A DNA stretch of 64,000 nt from Diadema setosum (lineage: Eukaryota > Echinodermata > Echinoidea > Diadematoida > Diadematidae), in the NCBI RefSeq assembly GCF_964275005.1, contig NW_027307662.1, positions 1-64,000 of the forward strand, in the 5' to 3' direction. Each line of letters begins with the position of its first letter. The first letter of the stretch is position 1. Shown here piece by piece: positions 10,644 to 21,300 of the stretch. A program made the translations under genes and the position numbers. The notes beneath the pieces are model-generated. The model was not told the DNA's origin, did no database searches, and saw only the letters and a program-made list of their open reading frames with translations.

Positions 10644-11197
10644 TTCGGTTTCAAAAGGTACTACATCCATAATTTCAAGTTCTGAGAAAAACATGATTTT
10701 TCAATTATCGTATTTAGGAAGCTCAGACTGGAATGATATTTCCCCCTATTATACTGCTAGATGATACAACACTAAAACCATTCTCTAAGAAAATCCAGGC
10801 CCATTCATTTATTTTTTTATGAATTTAACATTTTTATATTTTTGTGGATGTAGTACCTTTTGCAACCGAAAGTGGATGTAGTACCTTTTGAAACCGAAAT
10901 TTCGCATGCCATAGATATATTTAGTGTGATGTTATGACATGTTTCGCGGATTTATTTTTCTCAGCAATGGTGTTGATGGGGATGGGATACGAGGTTAAGG
11001 GGCCTAGGTATTGAAAATGCCCTGCCCTATTTGGCATCAAGAATAACAAACCAATGTGCATCGCTAATGCCCCACTTCTCCCTTGCTGACTAATATTTTG
11101 AATGAATCACTGTCATTGGTCATAAGCATGGGGGAGTGGGATCCATTATGCGTGAACGGTTATAGATGGGGAGGGGTCACAATATCTCACCATGTGA

Positions 11198-11200
<3 letters not shown>

Positions 11201-11232
<32 letters not shown>

Positions 11233-11240
11233 TTCTCCTT
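11201..11240. repeat. (CT)n microsatellite
   Basis: A CT run of about 10 uninterrupted units, followed by CTTT variants up to about 11260. Confidence 0.9.
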
Positions 11241-12414
11241 TTATTTTTCTCTCACGAGCTTCATCTCATGATTTATCCTTTTCCTCTAACGACTATGTAT
11301 TATATTTATTGGCTATTTTTCTCTCAGTGAATTCTCCCTTCACGTGTCTCAAGAATACTGTATTCATTATCTTTTCTTCATTTTTTTTTTTCCAATGTAA
11401 CTTCTAAGGGAAAAGGTGGAAAAGCAGCATCTGAATGTGCTGTATTTTCTCAACACTGTAATTAAATTCATTACATGAATTTCATTCTTGTGTGTTCTTT
11501 ATGAGGTAAGAGAAATCTCATAATCTAATAGCTGATAAAAATCAAGACCGTCGATGAGCAATATGACCACCTATACTGAACGCACATTTGGTATTACCTT
11601 TGTGACAATGTATAAGTAAAAGGTGTCATTTCCAAGAACGAATATAAATCTAGTGTTCAAAGCTGTATGTCACTATGTACTTTCAAGCCCTGGTACTTGA
11701 CATCATGCACGTATAGAATAGCACAGCATACCCACAGGCATTTGACAGGTAAAGCACTGTTGGTAGGGATGTCAGAATTTCATGCCATTGATTGTATACA
11801 TTTAGCGAAGTAACTTTGCTTTCAGACTAGTTGTCAAACACTTATCATCTGTGTAGCTATTTATGTCAGGAATAGACCATACCTACAAAGTGTCTGTACT
11901 TTATTCTGGGGACAATTTATGGCTCAAACTCAACACCCTAGCAGTAACGCACGGTACCGGTAACTAACAGTAAATGCAGTACGTGGGATTACACGAGAGT
12001 CACGTAATTTCTCCAGTTTCTCCACCGTTTATCCTTTACTCTTGTCGACTGCTTTTAATTCACGAGCCTTCTCCTGGGATGGTTTGTTTTATCAGTGAGT
12101 TCTCCTTCATTTTCCTACATTGCTTGATCGAAATGTGATGAGGTTTTCAAGATATTGGTCAGATCTGCGTGGCGATTTTAACAGAAAGCCAAAAAGCCAA
12201 AAGCCAACTTCTATTGTTTACAGATTAAAGTCAGTAGACAATGGTAGAGGGTCAAGCCGATGCTGCTCTCTGATTGGTCAATTTCCCGACGATGTCAACC
12301 GAGTGGATGTAGTACCTTATGCAACCCAAGTAAAATGGATGTAGTACCTTTTGCAACCGAACTGACTTTTAAATGTAATTTTGAAACACTTTCTGGTTGG
12401 AAATTCAGCTTTTC

Positions 12415-12473
12415 GTTAAGAGGTGTTAAGAGGCGTTAAGAGGTGTTAAGAGGCGTTAAGAGGTGTAAAGAGG
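12415..12473. repeat. 10-bp minisatellite (AGGYGTTAAG)
   Basis: Six near-identical 10-bp units alternate between AGGTGTTAAG and AGGCGTTAAG. The C/T alternation gives a higher-order 20-bp period. It lies between two copies of the 26-bp motif family. Confidence 0.9.
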
Positions 12474-12732
12474 TCCTAAAAATGAGTACATCAAGATCAA
12501 AAAGTGGATTTTGATGGAAAATGGATGTAGTACCTTTTGCAACTGAGCTCTTTATATTTTCGGCGCTTTACTTCTTGGGTTTACTTTTACGTTTGGTACA
12601 ATATGTATCACGTGTAGAGCTAATGATATTCTGTTCTCTTTTGTTCCTAGGACAACTAGTCTCGTATTTGTGTTCAGGATTCTATTAAAAAAAAAACACA
12701 AACACAAAACCAAAAATGAAATGAAAAAAAAA

Positions 12733-12770
<38 letters not shown>

Positions 12771-12771
<1 letters not shown>

Positions 12772-13010
12772 TGAAGAGTTTGTTCGCAAAAACCGATAAG
12801 TCCATTTTTGAAGATTTTGAAGTACCGTCTCTGTCACAAAGTACAAAATAATACCTTTCAAATGATATATTGGTCACTACATATAAAGGTACATTCATGA
12901 AGTTATTGTCAAAAGAAGCAAAAATTTTCTTATTGTTCTCTTTATTTTTCTCAACCTTTAATCGCAAATATTTCCACTGGGCAAATATGGACTTATCGGT
13001 TTTTGCAAAC
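12771..13010 (-). mobile_element. MITE A with ~24-36-bp inverted ends, inside TA/TG microsatellites
   Basis: The ends GCAAAAACCGATAAGTCCAT (left) and ATGGACTTATCGGTTTTTGC (right) are inverted copies. The same 240-250-bp element lies in the opposite orientation at 16516-16766. A (TG)n tract (about 12736-12760) and (TA)n tracts border it. The host sequence, apart from the insert, reappears at about 52590-52770 (GATGAAACTTTCCTTCCGC, ATAGAATCATGAACACAAAT), which shows what the site looked like before insertion. The minus strand is open across the whole element, as is copy B; see findings. Confidence 0.8.
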
Positions 13011-13011
13011 G

Positions 13012-13038
13012 ATATATATATGTATATATATATATATC

Positions 13039-13068
<30 letters not shown>
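13012..13068. repeat. (TA)n microsatellite
   Basis: An interrupted TA/TATC/TACA run to the right of MITE A. Open frames that cross it on both strands are repeat artefacts. Confidence 0.9.
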
Positions 13069-13069
<1 letters not shown>

Positions 13070-13496
13070 GGGCGAATATATACGCAAGAAGAGTTTCATC
13101 GAAAAGCGCGATATACATGTATATCCATGATGGTCCATCAGAGAAAATTATAAGTAAAGCACGTGTAAATGGAGAATAATAATAAAACAATGATATTTTT
13201 GTCATAGCTTTGAAGAAAAGAAGAAATGTAAGAATGATAAGAAACGGCGTTCTCGCTGTCTATTGGAGACAACGTTCCAGCCAAACAACAAATTATCTAT
13301 TCTTTTTATACCAATGTATCGGCTGGCTGTGTGGCCTGCAGGCTTACTTTATTAGGGAACAGAAGGGGAGCAGGAACTGGAAAGGCTGGGGGACTGCAGC
13401 CCCTCAATCTCCTCATCGAGCCCCCCCCCCCCCCCCAAAAAAAAAAAGAAGAAAGAATAATCATAGAGTCTAAATCTATCATAACAGCCATTCCAT

Positions 13497-13899
13497 TGTG
13501 ACTCGCGTGACATTTATACAAAATTTTGACTTGTTATGGTTGAATACTTGAAAAATTTATGTTGCAGACCTGTTTAGTTTATATATTTCAATCAAGGTAT
13601 GGACCCTTCACATTGGTTCCTAGAAATTTTTGATGTGATGTCATTCTAGTAAGAGATACTTAACTTTTTTTTGTTGTGACTCGCGTGACGCGACACTATT
13701 GAAGATTTCTGACCTTACTGTACGTAAATGAATTTTCGTAAGAAAGTACTTGTCCTATGTACACAGAATTTTCTGCATTCAATTTTGAGACATTAAGCGA
13801 TAAATAGTCAAAATTTTATCAAGCCTTGACTTTTCCTTTCAACTCAATTGGCATATAAAAAATGTGACTCGCGTGACGCATGAGTGTGACTCGCGTGAC
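13497..13899. repeat. Cluster 1 of the 15-bp motif TGTGACTCGCGTGAC
   Basis: Exact copies of TGTGACTCGCGTGAC lie at 13497-13511, 13675-13689, 13863-13877 and 13885-13899, embedded in AT-rich text that is otherwise not repeated. The same word forms a second cluster 26 kb away (39824-40038). Before the cluster, 13424-13450 is a C run followed by an A run. From 13900 to 14124 I see nothing further. Confidence 0.9.
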
Positions 13900-14124
13900 G
13901 AGTATCATTCAGGACCAAAAGTTGAGCCTAATATAATAGTTTTATTGAGTAAAATGAGCCAAATGTTTAACCTAACATGTTATTTATGGTTAGTTTCATC
14001 ACACATATCTTTAAAACAAAGAAATCATCTAACTCCAATCTCTGATGGGATCTTGGGAGCTCATAACACATTTAATGCATAAAACATCCAGCAAAAAACT
14101 AACTTGAACCTCTTCCTTTCCTTT

Positions 14125-15208
14125 TAGTCAGGTCGCTTAATGTCAATTTTTGGGCTTACCGTTACAGAGCGGATAAAAGCACCAAATTTGGAGAGGTGAT
14201 CTCCTAGGACCTACTCATTGAAATTAGAGTAGGAGCCCTCTGGAATTTTTCGATTTTTAGGGTGAAAATGCTGAATTTTGATATTTCTTTATAATATGAT
14301 ATATTTACTGTATTGCGTAAGTATTGTCAGGTCGCTTAGCGAAATTACCATTACACGGCAGATAAAAGCATCATTTTTTTTTCACACGGATTCCTTGAGG
14401 ACTATTAAACAATATTAGAGTAGGAGCCCTCTGAGATTTTTGAAGAAAAACACTAAAAAGATCAAATTTCAAAATGGCCGACACTTACTTGGGAAAACCT
14501 TAACTTTTCATGTCACATGGGTGATACGATGACAATATATTACATTTTTTTTTTTTTTTGGTTTGCTTTAGAACCTTGGCTTGAACATTGCGTTAGGAGA
14601 ATTTCATTCTTGTATAACGTAAAGTCTCTGTGCATGAACTGCTGGGGGAAGGGTAGGGCAAAAGGGGCGGACCCCCCCCCCCCTAAAAAAATGGTTGTCC
14701 GCTTGTTCTTTTGCGTGCCTTTTTTTTTCTCGTTTTGCTCTATACGCTGGGGATAAAAACATAAAATGTGGCGCACGGATTCCTTGAGGACTAGGAAACA
14801 ACATTAGACTAACCACACACCACACACACACACACATACACACACACAAGATCAAATTTCAAAATGGCCGACACTTATGGCAAACCCTTCACTTTTCATG
14901 TGACATTACTTAATGGATAGGTGATACGATGAAAATATTAGTATATATCTTTATTTTTGGTTTGGCTTAAAACCTGAATTTGGACAATGCGGTAGGAGCA
15001 TTGTTTATATTCTTGAGTAATGTAAAGTCTTTGACCGGCTGGGGGAGGGGTAGGGCAAAGGGGGCGACCCTCAACTTAAAAAGTGGTGATTCGCTTGTTC
15101 TGTTGCCTACTTTTTTATCGTCTTGCTTTACATACACGGCGGATAAAAGCATCAAATTTGGCGCACGGATTCCTCATTAGGAGTCCTCCTGCAATTTTTA
15201 AGGAAAAG

Positions 15209-15243
<35 letters not shown>

Positions 15244-15465
15244 AAATCAAATTCCAAAATGAATCAATTCATAACAGATCTGAACTTACATGTTATCACA
15301 TTTCATAATGTCAACATTTGGGCTTACCGTTAGTTAGAGCTGATAAAAGCACCAAATTTGGAAAGTGATCCTCTAGGACCTACTCATTGATATTAGAATA
15401 GGAGCCCTCTGGAATTTTTCGATTTTTAGGGTGAAAATGCTGAATTTTGATATTTCTTTATAATA

Positions 15466-15510
<45 letters not shown>

Positions 15511-17891
15511 ATTGTATTGCGTAAGTAAGGAAAAGTGATAACATACAATGTATAAGTTCAGATCTGTTGTGAACTCTCATCTTTTGCCCTTATACCTCTC
15601 CCCCATAGACTTTACATTACGCAGGAATATAATGCTCCTAATGCAATGCTCAAGCCAAAGTTCTAAAGCAAATCCAAAATACAAAAACAAATGTAATATG
15701 TTGTCATCGTATTGCCCATATAACATGAAAAGTGAAGGTTTTTCCAATTAAGTGTCGGCCATTTTGAAATTTGATCTCTTTACTGTTTTTCTACAAAAAT
15801 CCCGGAGGGCTCCTACTCTAATATTGTTTAATAGTCCTCAAAGAAGCCGTGTGAAAAAATTGATACTTTTATCCGCCGTGTGATGGTAATTTCACTAAGC
15901 GACCTGACTATAACTTACGCAACAGTACATACATCATTTTATATAAAGAAATATCAAATTTCAGTATTTTCACCCTAAAAATCGAAAAATTCCAGAGGGC
16001 TCCTACTCTAATATTGTTTAATAGTCCTAAAGGAAACCGTGTATAAAAAAATGATGCTTTTATCCGCCGTGTAATGGTAATTTCACTAAGCGACCTGACC
16101 ATTACTTACGCAATACAATATATATATGATATTATAAAAAAATATCAAAATTCAGCATTTTCACCCTAAAAATCGAAAAATTCCAGAGGGCTCCTACTCT
16201 AATATTGTTTAACAGTCCTCAAAGAACCCATGTGAAAAAATGATACTTTTATCCGCCGTGTAATGGTAATTTCACTATTAAAAGCGACCTGCCCTACTTA
16301 TGCAATACAGTATATATATATATCATATTATAAAGAAATATCAAAATTCAGCATTTTCACCCTAAAAATCGAAAACTTAAAGAAAGCTCCTACTCTAATA
16401 TTGTTTAATAGTCCTAAAGGAAACCGTGTGAAAAAAAAATGATGCTTTTTTCCGCCGTGTAATGGTAATTTCACTAAGCGACCTGACTATTACTTATACG
16501 CAATACAGTATATATATGAAGAGTTTGTTTGCAAAAACCGATAAGTCCATATTTGCCAAATGGAGATATTTGCGATTAAAGGTCAAGAAAAATAAAGAGA
16601 ATAATAAGAAAATTGTTGCTTCTTTTGACCATAACTTCAAAAATATACCTTTATATGTAGTGACCAATATATCATTTAAAAGGTATTATTTTGTACTTTA
16701 TGACAGAGATCGTACTTCGAAATCTTCAAAAATGGACTTATCGGTTTTTGCAAACAAACCCTTCATATATATCATTAGAAATATAAAAATTCAGCATTTT
16801 CACCCTAAAAATCGAAAAATTCCAGAGGGCTCCTACTCTAATATTGTTGAACAGTCCTAAAGGAAACTGTGTGAAAAAAAAATGATGCTTTTATCCGCCG
16901 TGTAATGGTAATTTCACTAAGCGGCCTGACTATTACTTACGCAATACAATATATATATATGATATTATAAAGAAATATCAAAATTCAGCATTTTCACCCT
17001 AAAAATCGAAAAATTCCAGAGGGCTCCTACTCTAATATTGTCTAACAGTTCTCAAAGAACCCATGTGAAAAAAAATGATGCTTTTATCCGCCGTGTAATG
17101 GTAATTTCACTAAGCGACCTGCCCTACTTACGCAATACAGTATATATATATATCATATCATAAAGAAATATCAAAATTCAGCATTTTCACCCTAAAAATC
17201 GAAAAATTAAAGAAGGCTCCTACTCTAATATTGTTTAATAGTCCTAAAGGAAACCATGTGAAAAAAAAATGATGCTTTTATCCGCCGTGCAATGGTAATT
17301 TTACTAAGCAACCTGACTATTACTTATACTCAATACAGTATATACATATATCATTAGAAATATAAAAAAATCAGCATTTTCACCCTAAAAATCGAAAAAT
17401 TCCAGAGGGCTCCTACTCTAATATTGTTTAACAGTCCTAAAGGAAACCGTGTGAAAAAAAGTTGATGCTTTTATCCGCCGTGTTATGGTAATTTCACTAA
17501 GCGACATGACTATTACTTACGCAATACAATATAATGATATCATAAAGAAATATCAAAATTCAGCTTTTTCACCCTAAAAATCTCAACATTCCAGTGGGCT
17601 CCTACTCTAATATTGTTTAATAGTCCTAAAGGAATCCGTGTGAAAAGAAAAAAAAATATGCTTTTCATCCGCCGTGTAATGGTAATTTCACTAAGCGACA
17701 TGACTATTACTTACGCAATACAATAATGATATCATAAAGAAATATCAAAAATTAGCATTTTCACCCTAAAAATCAAAAAATTCCAGAGGGCTCCTACTCT
17801 AATATTGTTTAATAGTCCTAAAGGAATCCATATGCCAAATTTGATGCTTTTATCCACCGTGTAACGGTAATTTCACTAAGCGACCTGACTA
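14125..17891. repeat. Foldback-like array of ~190-bp units in two orientations
   Basis: The array begins TAGTCAGGTCGCTTA (14125-14139) and ends with the inverse TAAGCGACCTGACTA (17877-17891). The right arm has about ten head-to-tail units of ~190 bp, each with GGGCTCCTACTCTAATATTG, TTTTATCCGCCGTGTAATGG and TTCACCCTAAAAATCGAAAA. The left arm carries the same units inverted. A longer inverted pair, including GTTTGCTTTAGAACCTTGGC text, joins about 14330-14660 to 15590-15905. A pure (TA)n tract (about 15469-15507) lies near the centre. A third partial copy occupies 14760-15100. MITE B is inserted in one unit. This could be a foldback transposon or a satellite that inverted; no protein is encoded. 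Confidence 0.85.
16516..16766 (+). mobile_element. MITE B, same family as 12771-13010
   Basis: It starts ATGAAGAGTTTGTTTGCAAA and ends TTTGCAAACAAACCCTTCAT, inserted in the TA tract of one satellite unit. Satellite text resumes on both sides. It matches the reverse complement of MITE A with roughly 14 changes in 240 bp. An open frame runs through it, with words such as KTDKSIFAKWRYLRLKV and VVTNISFKRYYFVLYDRD. Confidence 0.85.
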
Positions 17892-18169
17892 TTTGTCAAA
17901 TCAAGAGTTCCGGGAAATCATTCTTTTTCAATGAATTTTCTTTTTCTCTCTTATTTACTATAATTGTATCAACTAGTCTTCTATTCAAAATGAATCAAAT
18001 TCAAACTTTCTTTAGGTTAACTTGCATATTTGCTTATGGATTTATATGAATCCATTAAAGCTTTTTTTGAAACTCTAAAGTTATTTTGATGCACAAAGAA
18101 TCCTCACTTCTTATAATAGATAATGCTCATACATACTGATACTCTTTTTCTTTATCTACCATTACTGAG

Positions 18170-18331
18170 TGTTGTGCGTGATGGTTCATTCAAATAAAGC
18201 TCACCAAATACAAGATTCAGTTATGGTGTAGGTTCACGGACCTTGCTGTGATTTATTGTACCGTCTGCTGTGGACCGCCATGTTCGTATCCAAGCCCGTG
18301 CGCATGCGCACGACACATACATGGTATGACA
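18170..18331 (-). repeat. 3' LTR of the gypsy-type element
   Basis: 162 bp, plus-strand text TGTTGTGCGTGATGG to CATGGTATGACA. It differs from the other LTR at 2 of 162 sites. The purine tract AAAGAAAGGGGGA lies directly inside it on the minus strand, which marks it as the 3' end. Confidence 0.93.
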
Positions 18332-21300
18332 TCCCCCTTTCTTTACAAAGAAAAGTAATGCAATATACGTGTCTGTTGCTAATACCAATCTAGTCACTAC
18401 TGATCTGTCTGCAACAATATCTCAGATCCACTTCCTAATTCAGACTTACAAGAAGTATGTTTTTTTTTCAATTTAAATGAACATGTCTCATTCCAACAAT
18501 CTGCACACTTTGCGTACACATGCATTCTCGATATGCCCGTTTGTAATGTTACTTTGCAAATAACCTCAACCTTGCTCAGTAAAGGACCTGTTTGTGTTTT
18601 TCTTTATCTCACATCTTCTTCAACACAGAGTATGTGTGTAACCTACATTAACTTTGGTCAACAAACATTAAACTGTTTAACACTGCAAAGTAACTCAATG
18701 TTCTTGCATGTTCATATTGAACAAATCTATACTGTAACACTTTGTCATCTGGCATGGTGACAATGTATGTATAACAAATAACACTATGAGCTGCAAATTC
18801 ACCTCTTTTTTCTTTTGTTTTGTTTTGTTTGTAGCAACACCAATAAACAAAATGTCTTCGAAGTAAACATTCAAAAGTCATCGTTAAATTTTGGAAGGTA
18901 ACAACTGCAACTCTTCAAACACTATACACTGTATACACATGTACATTCTTCCTCAAAGTTCAACCTGGTTACATCCATACCAATAATTGAAAGTTCGCTA
19001 GTTTCAGAATATGAATGTTGTTATTGAACCTTTATAAATTAAGTGTGGTTAATTTGTCTGACAGGTATATTGACGGAAGACCATTGTTAAGTCTTAGTAT
19101 TGCTCAATCAGTCGTGTTGGTCTGTTTACTACTCTGCCAGATCTTGTGTGGTATGTCTGTATCTCTCTACCACTATCACGTTGCATATCGTTTGGCTGCG
19201 TCTGTCTGTCATTGTCATCATGTCTGTGGTTCTGTTGTGGTAGTGGAGTTCTGATACCTCCATCTGTTGGCATCTCATCTTCGAAGCGGACCTGTTTTGG
19301 TAGTGAGGTCAGGCTGCGTAAGTGTCTCCTATTTCTGCGGAAGACACTCCCGTTAGGTGTCTGGATCTTGTAAGACCTTGGTTCTGGGCACTTCTCTATC
19401 ACCGTTGCTGGTGTCCACGTCCCAGTCTTGTAGTCACGTGTAGTCACCTTCTGGCCTTTCATTAAAGGTGGTAGTGAGTGTACACCTTTTCCATCATACT
19501 CTTCCTTCTGTTTCTCTTGGCGCTTCTGAAGCTTGTCTGTAACTTCCTCATCACGTGATGTGCTGCTTGCCATCATAGGCAAGTCACTCCTGAATTTCCT
19601 GCTCTGCAGAAGTTCGGCAGGCGAAGGCAAGTTGCTTGCTAGTGGAGTTGTGCGTAAGCATAGCATTGCACTGTATGGATCTTGTCCTGTCTGCTTCACC
19701 TTAGTCAGTGTCAGTTTCACTGTCTGAATGGTTCTTTCAACCAAACCGTTGCTTTGGGGGTAGTGCGGACTGGACGTCACGTGTTGAAATCCCCAAGCTT
19801 CTGTGAATGATCTGAATTCCTGGCTAGCAAACTGTGGGCCATTGTCACTCATGACTGTCATCGGAATGCCATGTTCGCTGAAGATTCCTTTCACAGCCTC
19901 GATTACTTTGGCGCTGGAACATGTACCACCCATCTTCCGAATGAAGGGGAACTTCGACCAGTAGTCGACGACGATGAGATACTCATCTCCATTCCAGCTG
20001 AAGAGATCAGTTCCAACATATTCCCAAGGGCGGTGTGGTAATTCATGTTGGAGAAGTGGTTCTTTGGGTTGTGCATGGTGGAATTCATTGCACGTAGGGC
20101 ATGAGCTGATCATTCGTTCGATGTCTTTTGAGATGTCTTCCCAGTACACACAGTTCTTTGCCCTGAGCTGGGTCTTTGTGACACCCTGGTGTCCTTCATG
20201 TAGCTTGAGAAGTATCTCCTGCTGTACTGGTTTTGGTATGACAACCCTTTCGCCTTTCAAGATGATCCCATCTTCTACAGTCAGCGAGTCTCTGCTTGAC
20301 CAGTACTGCCGTACTTCCTTTGGCACCTTCTTTGTTGTCTCTGGCCAACCTTTATGAATCACTTCCTTGAGTGATCTCAATTCTGGACAGTTCTCCGTTT
20401 CCTCCTGGAGCTGTCTCAACCTGTCTGGTGCGACAGAGATCACATGGATAGTCTCGTCAAACTCGATGCTTGGCTGTACCTCTGGATTGAGTCGCGACAA
20501 GCCATCAGCGAGAGTCACTTCTGATCCTGGCCTGTATACCAGGTTGAAGTCATATGGTTGTAGGCGAAGAAGCATTCTCTGCAACCTTGGAGGTGTACTG
20601 GCCAGATTTTTCCGGTGGATGTTTTCCAGCGGTTTGTGGTCCGATTCCACTGTGAATTTCGAGCCATAGACGTATGTGTGAAATCTCGTACATCCGAAAA
20701 CGACCGCAAGCATTTCTCGCTCGATGTTGGCATACCTCCTTTCCGTGTCTGTGAGTGCCTTGCTGGCAAAGGCTACAGGCTTCCCTTCCTGTAGGAGTAC
20801 TGCTCCCATTCCTCGAGTGGAAGCATCAACTTGGATAGTTGAGTGTTTCATGGGATCGAAGTAGGTGAGAGTGCAGAGTGACGATACAACTCTCTTCAGC
20901 TCCTCAAATGCATTTCGGTGCGATGCAGACCACTGAAAGTCACTGTCCTTTCTGGTGAGAGCCCGTAGCGTCTCTGTTTTGTCCGACAAACTTGGTGTGA
21001 ACGGAGCCAAGTACTAAACTATTCCCAGAAACTGCTGCAGTTCACGAATGTTGGTTGGTTCAGGCAGGCTGACGATGTCCCTCACTTTTGCTGGATCTGG
21101 GTGGATCCCGTCTTTGTCGTAGACGCATCCGAAGAAGGTGATCTGCGGTTGCTTGATACTGCACTTTTCAGCATTGAACACCAGACCATACTTCCTGGCG
21201 ACTGTCATCAAGTTGTGCAAAGCCTTGTCATGCTCAGCTTCGTTGTGTCCGAAGACAACAATGTCATCAGCAATGCCTATTGTTCCAGGGCATTGTTCAA

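Larger units (their letters stand above)
10644..12547. repeat. Six copies of a ~26-bp motif (GGATGTAGTACCTTTTGCAA core)
   Basis: Forward copies lie at 10845-10870, 10873-10898, 12304-12329, 12336-12361 and 12522-12547, and one inverted copy at 10644-10669. Some are exact over 20 bases while the DNA between them is unrelated. They come in close pairs 28 and 32 bp apart. Between the two clusters (10900-12300) I see no gene, only a CT microsatellite and AT-rich text. Confidence 0.8.

Noticed and set aside
12674-13138. 154-residue minus-strand frame as a gene
   Set aside because: It spans TG and TA microsatellites and MITE A; only the MITE part is of interest.
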